Shown here: in pieces, positions 1-8,144 of the stretch
Layout: the number at the start of each line of letters is the position of its first letter
Position numbering within the stretch: position 1 is the first letter of the stretch
NCBI GenBank assembly: GCA_948471115.1
Contig: CAOKRJ010000012.1
Span: 1-32,390 of the forward strand
Reading direction: 5' to 3'
Length of the DNA stretch: 32,390 bases
DNA from: an uncultured Clostridium sp.
GTDB lineage: Bacteria; Bacillota; Clostridia; TANB77; CAG-508
Translations under genes and position numbers: made by a program
Notes under the pieces: generated by a model
The model's input: only the letters and a program-made list of their open reading frames with translations
Databases searched by the model: none
What the model was told of the DNA's origin: nothing

Positions 1-540
1 CCAGCTAATTACTCAGGAAGAAAATATGAAGACTATTTGAAATTTGTAGAAGAAAACCTTAATTCAATTACTGTAGAAATGGATACTGTAATGAATTGTT
101 TATCTGGTCCATATATACAAACTTTTATCTTTCCTAATACTAGTTTTATGATTGGATTTCTATATAAAGAAAAAACTTCTGAGGCAATGGCTAAAACATT
201 AGATTTATTACAAGAAAAATTAGAAGATGAATATTACACGAAACTGTTTTCACTACTTTTAACAGACAGAGGCTCAGAAGTTGAAAAACACGAAATGTTT
301 GAAATTAATATGGAAACTGGTGAATTACGCACTAATATTTTTTACAGTGACCATATGCAATTTTATCAAAAACCTCATGTAGAAAACAATCACAATTACA
401 TAAGAGATATTTTGCCAAATGGAATAGATTTAAGCTTTTTAATACAAGAGAAATTAGACTTAATGTTTTCTCATATTAATTCTGTTCCAAGAGAATGTCA
501 TGCAGGAAAGACACCTTATGAAATGTTTGAATTTCTCTAA
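1..540 (+). CDS. IS30-family transposase, C-terminal part (runs in from the left edge)
   Basis: The reading frame is open from base 1, so the start lies outside the window; the TTG at 37 is not a real start. The visible part is the DDE catalytic half of an IS30-type transposase, which cuts and joins the ends of its insertion sequence. All three acidic positions are recognisable: the first D in VEMDTV, the second in LLTDRGSE, and the E in HVENNHNYIRD, followed by the family-typical NSVPRECHAGKTPYEM end. This half shows no frameshift. A hairpin about 50 bp after the stop may belong to the element end. Whether the whole element is active cannot be judged. A second, badly decayed IS30-type relic lies near 20270-20610. 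Confidence 0.85.
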   Translation, partial: PANYSGRKYEDYLKFVEENLNSITVEMDTVMNCLSGPYIQTFIFPNTSFMIGFLYKEKTSEAMAKTLDLLQEKLEDEYYTKLFSLLLTDRGSEVEKHEMFEINMETGELRTNIFYSDHMQFYQKPHVENNHNYIRDILPNGIDLSFLIQEKLDLMFSHINSVPRECHAGKTPYEMFEFL

Positions 541-587
541 AATAAAGAAGATAAAATTATGAATCTATTTAATATACAAAAGATAAA

Positions 588-620
588 AAGAGATGAGGTC
601 ATACTAAAGTCTCATCTCTT
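588..620. terminator. 10-bp perfect hairpin after the IS30 gene
   Basis: Arms at 588-597 and 611-620 (AAGAGATGAG and CTCATCTCTT) are perfect complements around a 13-nt loop. The T-run needed for intrinsic termination is better on the minus strand (CTCTTTTTATCT) than on the plus strand. It may terminate minus-strand transcription from the decayed region to the right, or be part of an IS end. Confidence 0.45.
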
Positions 621-904
621 AAAAAATGTTAAATAGTCCACCAATTATTTAACAAAAAATACAATCAGAAACATTCCAATAAGTAAATGTTGCTTTTATA
701 GGAAAATGGATTTTAATCTTAGAAAGTTAAAAAATTATTAACCATTTGTCTCTTTATGATGTCTCTAAATTTATCTTTATATATATTTTATTCCATTTTA
801 TGTAAAAAATCAATAGTTTCAAAAATGAAAAGTCCTAGAAACCAAAATTTTCTAGAACTTTCTTTTGCAATTTTTTATTTGCTTTTAAAACTGGAATTTA
901 AATT

Positions 905-1135
905 TTCACTTCACAAAAAATTGTAATTAAATTCTTCCATTACCTTTTGTTCACTTTCTCTTAATGTCTTATTCTGGATTTCTAAAAGCGTTTGAGAATA
1001 CATAATTTTCTATTTTCTTCTGGCAATCTTCATTTTTTATTAATAATATTTCGTAATCTTTATATAAACTTTTTACTCCGTTTACTATATCTTCTCCTTG
1101 CATTTGGTGAATATATTATATAGCAAACTCCATAA
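905..1135 (-). pseudogene. Decayed coding relic, unrecognised
   Basis: Read on the minus strand, about 1130 down to 905 gives two protein-like stretches in different frames. The first is charged and helical (QGEDIVNGVKSLYKDYEILL, continuing to VFSNAFRNPE). The second (NKTLRESEQKVMEEFNYNF) follows after a small frame change. There is a stop in the first stretch and no intact start. I do not recognise the family. The rest of 621-1190 is A/T-rich DNA with no gene I can support; a weak hairpin at about 834-860 (CTAGAAA/TTTCTAG) is the only other structure. Confidence 0.3.
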
Positions 1136-1194
1136 AATTGCACATTGTACTAGAGTAAAAATTTTAAAGAAGTAAAGACATCTGAAAAAATTTA

Positions 1195-1633
1195 TTTGTT
1201 TCTTATAAAGTATGTACAAAAACAAAATATCATGCTTATGGATTTGCAAAACCTCTTATTTTAGGTAGACTATTGAATCCAGCATCTAAATCTTCCACTA
1301 TAACACAAAATGATAATTACTATGAACCAATATAGATAATTATAACTCTGATAAGTTTATAATACTTTAGATTTTATTTATAACAATAAATATAAAATCA
1401 TTAAAAGAATAAATACAAATTTAGTAAAAAAAGCCAATCGTTCTCCAAAAATGATTTATTATGATGTAACCAATTTATATTTTAAAATTGGAAATTCAGA
1501 TGATGATATCTTAGATGGAAATGATAACATAATTCAAAAAAGTATTAGAAAAATGGAGAAATTGAAATATAGAAAAACTAGAATAATTAAAGAAATGCTT
1601 AGAAAAAAGAAAAAAATGCATGAAAAGATATAA
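1195..1633 (+). pseudogene. IS1634-like (IS4-superfamily) transposase relic
   Basis: Two stretches resemble consecutive parts of an IS1634-type transposase. About 1216-1335 reads YHAYGFAKPLILGRLLNPAS before a stop, matching the family's conserved LNPxSK block. About 1385-1633 reads RSPKMIYYDVTNLYFKIGNS, matching the block around the first catalytic Asp (YYDVTNxYFE), and then breaks off about 45 codons later. The rest of the catalytic domain is missing. The piece beginning at 1451 looks like a 60-residue gene but is better explained as this relic, because the similarity continues upstream of its ATG. Confidence 0.55.
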
Positions 1634-1738
1634 TGATGATATAAAAGATTTTAGATTATAGTTTATAGTACAGTTGTATTTCAGGAGGAAATCATGTATA
1701 TTATATACAGGTAATCAAAAGAGTTAGGAGGTAAAAAC

Positions 1739-2842
1739 ATGGAAATTATTATAATTGTACTAATAATTTTATGTATATTCGGACCATTAATATTAACAGC
1801 CTTTAACATGATAAATTTATTTAAAAAGAAAAAAATAAAAGAAGATGTTATAGACATATTAACATTTGTATTTGGGATACTATTAAGTACTATACTATAT
1901 AAAGTGCTAGACTTTAAAGACTACGATGATGCAATATATATTGGAGTGGACACAGTAGTTCATGCACCTATAGCAAGTTGGAGTATGCCAACAGTAATAG
2001 GAATATTAATTCTAGGAATAATTTCATACATATTGATAAAAGTAAGAAAAACAGAATTACCACCACTAGTTATAGTCTTCTCTATGTCAGGAATTATGAT
2101 ATGTTCGATATTTATGGTGGTATTAATAATTCAATTGTTACAAAGTTTATTTACTGGATTTATAATTATGTATCTAATAATATTTCCAATAAATTATATA
2201 CTATGTAGTATAAGGGCAATAATAGAAACAATGAAATATTATAAGAAAAAAGAAATAATACCAAAAGAATATAATAATAAAATATTAAACAAATGTAATA
2301 AGATATTAAATAATATATCAGCATGGCCAATCTTAGCAATAATATTTACAGTGCCACTAAGTATAATATTAATATGTATATTGGTGCTATTTGGACAGAG
2401 ACCAGATGAAGCAATACAGGCATTTTTAGAAACAAGTGACTGGACACTATCACAAAAAATATCTCCACCACCAGTTGAATATGATGCACATTATCTATGT
2501 ACAGTATCATTAAGAGGGCATAAAGAGCTAGTAAAACCAACTAGAATAGGGATAAGACATGGAAAGAAAATAGTAGTAAATAGGCAGCTATGTATAGCAA
2601 ACGCATTTGAGGATGTAATACAAGAAAAAACACCTCAAATTCATCATTTTATAAGAGATATTTATGACAAATATGGGTATCCGCTATCAAAACATATAAA
2701 AACAGCAATGCAAGCAGACATAACATATATAATAATGAAACCATTAGAATGGATATTCTTAGCAACACTATATCTAATCGACAAAAAACCAGAAAATAGA
2801 ATAGCAATGCAATACACTGGAAAGAAATGTGAAAAAACATAA
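1739..2842 (+). CDS. Multi-pass membrane protein, uncharacterised (DUF6688-like)
   Basis: A 367-residue protein with an ideal ribosome site (TTAGGAGG, 6 nt before ATG). Hydrophobic segments lie near residues 3-24, 38-56, 84-104, 110-135, 140-160 and 195-218. The C-terminal third is soluble and contains the conserved-looking block SLRGHKELVKPTRIGIRHGK followed by VNRQLCIANAFEDVI. I associate that block from memory with the clostridial DUF6688 family; the function of that family is not known to me. A six-codon reading frame with its own GGAGG lies upstream at 1694-1714 and could be a leader or chance. The SplB-like gene follows 54 bp later on the same strand, so co-transcription is plausible. 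Confidence 0.7.
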   Translation: MEIIIIVLIILCIFGPLILTAFNMINLFKKKKIKEDVIDILTFVFGILLSTILYKVLDFKDYDDAIYIGVDTVVHAPIASWSMPTVIGILILGIISYILIKVRKTELPPLVIVFSMSGIMICSIFMVVLIIQLLQSLFTGFIIMYLIIFPINYILCSIRAIIETMKYYKKKEIIPKEYNNKILNKCNKILNNISAWPILAIIFTVPLSIILICILVLFGQRPDEAIQAFLETSDWTLSQKISPPPVEYDAHYLCTVSLRGHKELVKPTRIGIRHGKKIVVNRQLCIANAFEDVIQEKTPQIHHFIRDIYDKYGYPLSKHIKTAMQADITYIIMKPLEWIFLATLYLIDKKPENRIAMQYTGKKCEKT

Positions 2843-2896
2843 AATAATATTATAAAAAAATAGTTTTGGGAAACATTAATAAAAAGGAGGAAAACA

Positions 2897-3892
2897 ATGT
2901 TTAAACCCAAAGCTATTTATTTTGAAAAAGAAATTGAGAAATATCAACTAGGAAAAGAATTATTAGAGAAATATAAAGAAACTCCCAAAATAGAAATACA
3001 AAGTCACAACGCAATAGAAGAAATGAGAAAAAAAGAAAACAAGGAATTTTTAAGCATGAAAGCAAATTTAATAATAGGAACAAGAAAAACACATAAATTT
3101 GTTGAAAACCATAAAATATCCGACTATCTAGTACCATATACATCATCAGGATGTATAGCAGCATGTATGTATTGTTATCTAGTATGTAATTATAATAAAT
3201 GTGCATATTTGAGAATATTTGTTAACAGAGAAGAAATGTTAGAAAAAATAATAAAAGTGTCAAATAAATCAGAAAAAGAACTTACATTTGAAATTGGAAG
3301 CAACAGTGATTTAATATTAGAAAATACAATAACCCAAAATCTCATATGGACAATAGAAAATTTTAAAGCCCAAAAAGGAAAATTAACATTCCCAACAAAA
3401 TTCGATATGGTAGACGATATATTATCACTTAATCATAAAGGAAATGTAATAGTAAGAATGAGTGTAAATCCAGAAGAAATAATTAACGAAGTAGAATTTG
3501 GAACATCTAGATTAAAAGGAAGAATAGAAGGCATAAACAAGCTAAAAGAAGCGGGATATGAAATTGGGATATTAATTGCACCAGTAATATTTGTAGAAAA
3601 TTGGGAGGAACTATATTTAGATCTAATAAAAAGACTAGATGAAGAACTGACAGAAAAAACAAAAAAAGATATATTCTTTGAAGTAATATTCATGACATAT
3701 AGTTATGTACACACAAAAATAAATGAAGAGGCATTTCCCAATGCAATAAATCTATATAGCAAAGAAAAAATGACAGGAAGAGGCAAAGGAAAATATTGGT
3801 ATAAAGAGGAAATAAGGAAAGAAGGAGAGAAATTTTTCAAGGAACAATTAAAAAGATACTTTCCAAACAATGAAATTGTTTATATAGTATAA
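2897..3892 (+). CDS. Spore photoproduct lyase (SplB)-family radical SAM protein, donor Cys replaced by Ser
   Basis: The 331-residue length fits the SPL family (342 in Bacillus subtilis). SPL uses a [4Fe-4S] cluster and S-adenosylmethionine to reverse the UV thymine dimer of spore DNA. The cluster motif CxxxCxxC is at C86, C90 and C93 (SSGCIAACMYCYL). The family's later blocks are present: LTFPTKFD, VIVRMSVNPEEI, the GTSRLKGRIEG helix and a C-terminal GRGKGKYWYK. The residue matching the hydrogen-donor C141 of B. subtilis (FEASCTSD) is Ser135 here (FEIGSNSD). Cysteines unusual for the family sit at C97 and C102. It may be an SPL paralogue with another substrate. The start is set by GGAGG 8 nt before ATG. 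No convincing sporulation promoter was seen. Confidence 0.82.
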   Translation: MFKPKAIYFEKEIEKYQLGKELLEKYKETPKIEIQSHNAIEEMRKKENKEFLSMKANLIIGTRKTHKFVENHKISDYLVPYTSSGCIAACMYCYLVCNYNKCAYLRIFVNREEMLEKIIKVSNKSEKELTFEIGSNSDLILENTITQNLIWTIENFKAQKGKLTFPTKFDMVDDILSLNHKGNVIVRMSVNPEEIINEVEFGTSRLKGRIEGINKLKEAGYEIGILIAPVIFVENWEELYLDLIKRLDEELTEKTKKDIFFEVIFMTYSYVHTKINEEAFPNAINLYSKEKMTGRGKGKYWYKEEIRKEGEKFFKEQLKRYFPNNEIVYIV

Positions 3893-3984
3893 AACAAAAA
3901 TTTGTAAAATATTACAATGTTCGCTTGCTTTTTTGTAAATAATGTTATATAGTATAAAGAATTAAAATAAACATATGTGGTTTT

Positions 3985-4032
3985 CCACTTTACATATCAG
4001 AGGTCAACTTCGAGAAAGTGAAGTGGTTTTTA
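3985..4032 (+). terminator. Weak terminator-like inverted repeat
   Basis: CCACTT at 3985-3990 can pair with AAGTGG at 4021-4026, followed by TTTTTAT. The stem is short and the loop long (30 nt, with possible inner pairing), so this is a weak call. It sits between the SplB-like gene and the methyltransferase gene. Confidence 0.25.
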
Positions 4033-4071
4033 TGGTAGAAAAATAAAACTTGATGAAAGGAAAGATATAGC

Positions 4072-4935
4072 ATGAACATAGCAAATAACTGGAAAGAATA
4101 TGAAATAATAGACATGGCAGATGGAGAAAAACTAGAAAGGTGGGGAAAAGTATATTTAGTAAGACCAGACCCACAGATAATATGGAAAGAAAAAACATAT
4201 GCTAATAAATGGAAAAATATAAATGCAAGATACAATAGAAGCAAAACAGGAGGAGGAAACTGGGAAAATGTAAATCACTTACCAAAAGCATGGCAGATAA
4301 AATATAAAGACTTAACATTCAACATAAAGCCAATGGGATTTAAGCATACAGGTCTATTTCCAGAACAAGCTGTAAACTGGGACTGGATGATAGACAAAAT
4401 ACAAAAATCAAAAAGAGAAATAAAGGTATTAAATCTATTTGCATACACAGGAGGAGCAACGGTAGCATGTAGTTATGCAGGAGCGAGTGTATGCCATGTA
4501 GACAGTTCAAAAGGAATGGTAAGTTGGGCAAAAGAAAACATAATGTCATCTGGGCTACAAAATAATCCAGTAAGATTTATAGTAGATGATGTAAACAAAT
4601 TTGTAGGGAGAGAAATAAGAAGAGGAAATAAATATGATGCGATAATAATGGATCCACCATCATATGGAAGAGGAGCAAATGGGGAAATCTGGCAATTTGA
4701 AAATAATATATCAGACTTAGTAAAATTATGTACAAATGTGCTATCAGAAAATCCACTATTTTTCCTAATAAACTCTTATACCACAGGAATATCAGGAATA
4801 GTGTTAGAGAATATATTAAGAATAAATATAAATTCAAAATATAAAGGGCAATTTTCTTCAGGAGAAATTGGTCTACCAATGGCAAACTCAAAATTGGTAT
4901 TGCCAGCGGGAATCTATGGTCGTTGGGAGGCATAA
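4072..4935 (+). CDS. Class I SAM-dependent methyltransferase, RlmI/RlmK-like
   Basis: A 287-residue protein of the group that includes 23S rRNA cytosine-5 and guanine methyltransferases, here without an N-terminal PUA domain. The SAM-binding motif I is NLFAYTGGATVACSYAGA (residues 121-138), the acidic ribose-binding residue is D144 in HVDSSKGMV, and the catalytic-type motif is MDPPSYGRG (193-201). The preceding GLFPEQAVNW block (about 94-103) is typical of this subgroup. The next gene starts 1 nt after its stop and its ribosome site (GGGAGG) lies inside this gene, so the two are translationally coupled. Together they look like a small RNA-modification pair. The exact RNA target cannot be read from sequence. 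Confidence 0.8.
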   Translation: MNIANNWKEYEIIDMADGEKLERWGKVYLVRPDPQIIWKEKTYANKWKNINARYNRSKTGGGNWENVNHLPKAWQIKYKDLTFNIKPMGFKHTGLFPEQAVNWDWMIDKIQKSKREIKVLNLFAYTGGATVACSYAGASVCHVDSSKGMVSWAKENIMSSGLQNNPVRFIVDDVNKFVGREIRRGNKYDAIIMDPPSYGRGANGEIWQFENNISDLVKLCTNVLSENPLFFLINSYTTGISGIVLENILRININSKYKGQFSSGEIGLPMANSKLVLPAGIYGRWEA

Positions 4936-4936
4936 G

Positions 4937-5608
4937 ATGTATTTAAATATTTTATATGAAGACAACCACATAATAGTAGTAGAAAAAAAGCCTAATATCC
5001 CATCACAAGCAGACAAAACAGGAGACATAGACATGCTAACAATAATAAAACAATACATAAAAGAAAGAGACAATAAGCCAGGAAAAGTTTACTTAGGTTT
5101 AATACATAGGCTAGATAGACCAGTTGGTGGGGTAATGGTATTTGCAAAAACATCAAAAGCAGCAGCAAGATTAAGTGAACAAGTAAGAAATAAAGAACTA
5201 AAAAAAGAATATATAGTAGTAGCAGATGGAAAATTTGAAAATGAAGAAGGACACTTAGAAAACTATCTGCTAAAAAGCGAAAAAAACAATTTAAGCAAAA
5301 TAGTAAAAGAAGGCACAAAAAATGCAAAACTAGCAATATTAGATTATAAAGTAATAAAATACAAAGAAGAAATAAATCTATCAGTTGTAAAAATAAACTT
5401 ACACACAGGAAGACATCATCAAATTAGAGTACAATTATCAGGAATAAACCATAGTATCTATGGAGACCAGAAATATGGAACAAGAGGACATGGTAAACAA
5501 ATAGCACTATGGGCATACAAATTAACAATTAAACACCCTGTAACAAAGGAAGAACTAAGCTTTGAATGCTTGCCAGAGAAAATAGGGACTTGGAAAATAT
5601 TAGAATAA
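4937..5608 (+). CDS. RluA-family RNA pseudouridine synthase
   Basis: A 223-residue enzyme that isomerises uridine to pseudouridine in rRNA or tRNA. The catalytic motif is HRLDRPVGGVMVFAKT with Asp60 as nucleophile; the family's usual HRLDxxTSG is changed to PVGG, which is common in a compact clostridial subgroup. The later blocks KKEYIV, LHTGRHHQIRVQL and the YGD loop are present. An in-frame ATG at 4868 lies inside the methyltransferase gene and is unlikely. The ATG at 4937 has GGGAGG 6 nt upstream and gives the family's usual N-terminus (ILYEDNHIIVVEKKP). There is no S4 domain. A strong terminator follows. Confidence 0.88.
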   Translation: MYLNILYEDNHIIVVEKKPNIPSQADKTGDIDMLTIIKQYIKERDNKPGKVYLGLIHRLDRPVGGVMVFAKTSKAAARLSEQVRNKELKKEYIVVADGKFENEEGHLENYLLKSEKNNLSKIVKEGTKNAKLAILDYKVIKYKEEINLSVVKINLHTGRHHQIRVQLSGINHSIYGDQKYGTRGHGKQIALWAYKLTIKHPVTKEELSFECLPEKIGTWKILE

Positions 5609-5615
5609 TTATATG

Positions 5616-5680
5616 AAAAGTTAAAAATCATTTACGAAAATAAAAAATGAAAATTTCGTAAATGATTTTTAGCTTTTTAT
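5616..5680 (+). terminator. Strong intrinsic terminator
   Basis: A perfect 17-bp stem (arms 5623-5639 and 5654-5670, loop 14 nt) starts 14 nt after the pseudouridine synthase stop. The stem's 3' arm ends in T5 and is followed by AGCTTTTTAT, with further pairing AAAAG/CTTTT outside it. It closes the methyltransferase/pseudouridine synthase operon and separates it from agrB. Confidence 0.85.
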
Positions 5681-5755
5681 AAATAAAATGAAACAATCTA
5701 AAAATTAAAGTATAAAATCTAAATATCAACAAACTTATGAAGAGGAAGGCAAGAA

Positions 5756-6373
5756 ATGATTGATAAAATTTGTGATTTTATATTGGCAAGAATAAGAAAA
5801 GAAATGCCAGACATTGATGAGGAACGTGCTGAAGTCATAAATTATGGACTACAGATGATAATTGGAGAAATACCTAAATTATTTATAATGCTAGGAATAG
5901 CCTGCACTTTAGGTATATTAAAATTAACAATATTAGCTTATATAATGTTATTACCATACAAATATTTTGTTGGAGGAGTACATGCCAAAAGTCACTTAGC
6001 ATGTATAATTACAACACCAACCGTTTACTGTGGAAATATACTAATAAGTAAAATCTTACCATTAATGCCAAGTGCGTATACATATTTAGCAGTTATATTA
6101 GTATGGATATTTAGTATGATAGTAATAAGTATATATGCTCCAGCAGATACAGAGGCAGTTCCAATTTTAAGAAAAAAGGAAAGAAAATTCAAAAAAATAA
6201 TGTCATATATAACAATGACCTTAACTTTGCTTGTAGCAATAATATTATCAAACAAGTATATTATTGTTTCAAATATATTAATTATTGGATGTTTAATACA
6301 TTCAATATTTATAACAAGACCAATGTATAAACTATACCATAATAAATATGGTCATGAAGTTTATGCAGACTAA
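5756..6373 (+). CDS. agrB: AgrB-like peptide-processing membrane protease
   Basis: A 205-residue integral membrane cysteine protease. AgrB removes the C-terminal tail of the AgrD precursor and forms the thiolactone of the autoinducing peptide at the cytoplasmic membrane. The family signature GGVHAKSHLAC is at residues 73-83, giving His76 and Cys83, equivalent to His77/Cys84 of Staphylococcus aureus AgrB. Four to five hydrophobic segments follow. GAGGAAGG upstream of ATG sets the start. A possible -10 (TATAAA) lies about 45 bp upstream, with a poor -35. I found no clear LytTR-type box here, unlike upstream of the regulator genes. The agrD gene follows 77 bp later. Confidence 0.9.
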   Translation: MIDKICDFILARIRKEMPDIDEERAEVINYGLQMIIGEIPKLFIMLGIACTLGILKLTILAYIMLLPYKYFVGGVHAKSHLACIITTPTVYCGNILISKILPLMPSAYTYLAVILVWIFSMIVISIYAPADTEAVPILRKKERKFKKIMSYITMTLTLLVAIILSNKYIIVSNILIIGCLIHSIFITRPMYKLYHNKYGHEVYAD

Positions 6374-6450
6374 AATTGTTAATCTAAAGTTTCTTATGCT
6401 AGCGGGGGACTTTTGGATTATATATACTTAACAAAGGAAGGAGAGGGAAT

Positions 6451-6573
6451 ATGGTAAAGACAATAGCTAAAATTGCAGAAAATACAGCAAAGAATTCAAG
6501 TTCAAGTTGTTGGTTTCTAGGAATGTTTCATCAACCTAAAATGCCAGCATCATTAATAAAAAAAGATAAATAA
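6451..6573 (+). CDS. agrD: AgrD-like cyclic lactone autoinducer precursor (40 aa)
   Basis: This small gene has a strong ribosome site (GGAAGGAGAGG) before ATG. Its layout is that of AgrD: an amphipathic N-terminal helix (KTIAKIAENTAKN), a core with one cysteine (SSSSCWFLGMF, Cys20), and a C-terminal recognition tail, FHQPKMPASLIKKDK, like the clostridial HQPK.P tails and comparable to DEVEVPKEL of S. aureus. The ring would close from Cys20 onto Gly24, Met25 or Phe26; a five-residue ring CWFLG is the minimum by analogy. The A/T-rich arms AAAAGATAAA (6561-6570) and TTTATCTTTT (6580-6589) form a hairpin over the stop codon. AgrB upstream is the expected processing enzyme. Confidence 0.88.
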   Translation: MVKTIAKIAENTAKNSSSSCWFLGMFHQPKMPASLIKKDK

Positions 6574-6700
6574 TAAACATTTATCTTTTAGCAAATTAAA
6601 TATCATAGAAAAATAATAAAAAATATAATATTTCCTTAAAATGATAGAATTCGACACTATCATTAACTTAAAAGTTACAAATTATAAATATAAAAAGCAA

Positions 6701-6730
6701 GGTTATTTGGAAAAAACCAAATAACCTTTT
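6701..6730 (+). terminator. Terminator of agrBD
   Basis: The perfect 10-bp stem GGTTATTTGG/CCAAATAACC (6701-6710, 6717-6726) has an A6 loop and is followed by TTTTAATA. It lies about 130 bp after agrD and faces the minus-strand terminator of the kinase gene. A second hairpin of unknown role (AATGATAG/CTATCATT, 6640-6664) lies between agrD and this site. Confidence 0.7.
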
Positions 6731-6741
6731 AATATGGTAAA

Positions 6742-6769
6742 AAAAGAGCAGATTTAATCATGCTCTTTT
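6742..6769 (-). terminator. Terminator of the agrC-like gene
   Basis: A perfect 9-bp stem (6742-6750 with 6761-6769) directly follows the kinase stop codon on the minus strand. In that direction it ends in TGCTCTTTT followed by more Ts (TTTACC), a good intrinsic terminator. Confidence 0.75.
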
Positions 6770-6770
6770 A

Positions 6771-8144
6771 CTATTTATCATATATCTCTAATTGCTGTGT
6801 AAAAAATATAGAATCTTTAGTAGTGTATAAATTTAAGTTTTTAGCTCTTCTTAGAATTTTATTTACTTCCCATAAACCTAATCCATGAGGTTTTCCATCA
6901 TCCTTTTTAGATGTATAACCTTTTTCATTTATTCTGTTTAGATTTATATTTTTATCAGAATAAGTATTTTGTATAAGTAATAATTGTCTAGGGCATTTTT
7001 CATCTCTTCTAATTTCTAAATTAATTATCTTTTCATAACAATTTTCACAAGCCTCAATTGCATTATCAAGCAAAATGCCAAGAACTCTAGTAAATTCATA
7101 AATTTTCATATTTAGTTTATCTAATTTAAGTGATACATGTATCTTCATCGAAATACCTAAATCTGTAGCTTTGTGATACTTTGAAGTCAATAAACTATAT
7201 ACAGCAGGATTATCTATTATTGTTGGATTTAGCATTTCTAAGCTTTTGACATCTTCGCAGTCGTTTTGTAACTGTTTGTAATATTGCTTAAGACCATCAA
7301 TGTCATCATTATCTACATAACCACCTATTGATTGAACTATATTACCAAAATCATGCCTAAATGTACGAATATCATCATATAAAAGTTTTAATGTATTATT
7401 ATAATCTTTAGCTTGTTCTAAGTTTTGGCTAGTTATTTCAAGTTTTGTAGTTTTTAATAAGCTAAAAATGCTAATAAAGAAATATGCAATAAAAGTTAAG
7501 AGACTTAATAAAATAATTCCTAATGGCATAGTATCATTATAATATCCTAATAAATAAAATTGAGTTGCTATTGTTAATATTCCTATAATAGAATTAATGA
7601 AAATCACTATTTTATTATGCTTACTTAATGTGTCATACAAAGATATGGAATATCTTAGCTTCTTTAATAGTAAATGAATACAGTACATTACTAAATATAT
7701 TGTTAATGCAATAGAAAGTCTAAATAAAGGTATGCTAAAAGCAAGTTCATATGGAGCATTAAAAAGTATTAAGTAAAATCTAGCTAATATAATTTCCAGA
7801 GGACTACTTATAATCATAATAATTATTTCTGCAAATATGCTTTTGAGAAAATTAGTTTTAAAAGTAAAATATACGATAATTGGACATATTATCATATTTA
7901 TATATACATTATAAGGTTTACCAATAATAGAATTACTAATGCAAGAAACTATAGCACATAATAAAATATATGTAATTTGTTGCTTTCGGGTAGATTTTAT
8001 ATTTAATACTGTTGTAAACAATAGCATATTAACAGTTAATTCAATAAATATAAAAGGTATTCCAAACTTATTAAAAATAATCGCAGTTAAGCCTTCGTTA
8101 GGCGTAGTTAATGCCATCCAAATTGTTTGAAGAATTTCCAACAT
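6771..8144 (-). CDS. agrC: AgrC-like sensor histidine kinase (HPK10 type)
   Basis: A 457-residue kinase likely to sense the AgrD-derived peptide. Residues 1-230 are hydrophobic with six or seven membrane segments. A linker helix follows (TTKLEITSQNLEQAKDYNNT). The H-box is DDIRTFRHDFGNIV with His264, the N-box is LGILLDNAIEACE (about 354-366), and GLGLWEVNKI is the G-box of a GHKL ATPase domain. GGAGGTG sits 6 nt before ATG at 8144. The gene overlaps the 3' end of the upstream regulator gene by 47 bp, which implies co-transcription. Convergence with agrBD is unusual; the classical agr order is agrBDCA on one strand. Pairing of this kinase with AgrD is inferred from proximity. Confidence 0.88.
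   Translation of the reverse strand: MLEILQTIWMALTTPNEGLTAIIFNKFGIPFIFIELTVNMLLFTTVLNIKSTRKQQITYILLCAIVSCISNSIIGKPYNVYINMIICPIIVYFTFKTNFLKSIFAEIIIMIISSPLEIILARFYLILFNAPYELAFSIPLFRLSIALTIYLVMYCIHLLLKKLRYSISLYDTLSKHNKIVIFINSIIGILTIATQFYLLGYYNDTMPLGIILLSLLTFIAYFFISIFSLLKTTKLEITSQNLEQAKDYNNTLKLLYDDIRTFRHDFGNIVQSIGGYVDNDDIDGLKQYYKQLQNDCEDVKSLEMLNPTIIDNPAVYSLLTSKYHKATDLGISMKIHVSLKLDKLNMKIYEFTRVLGILLDNAIEACENCYEKIINLEIRRDEKCPRQLLLIQNTYSDKNINLNRINEKGYTSKKDDGKPHGLGLWEVNKILRRAKNLNLYTTKDSIFFTQQLEIYDK

Noticed and set aside
1694..1714. Six-codon reading frame MYIIYR with its own GGAGG
   Set aside because: Too short to call a gene; may be a leader peptide or chance before the better site at 1729.
5681..5755. 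LytTR-type box upstream of agrB
   Set aside because: I searched for the motif shared by the two regulator promoters and found nothing convincing in this interval.
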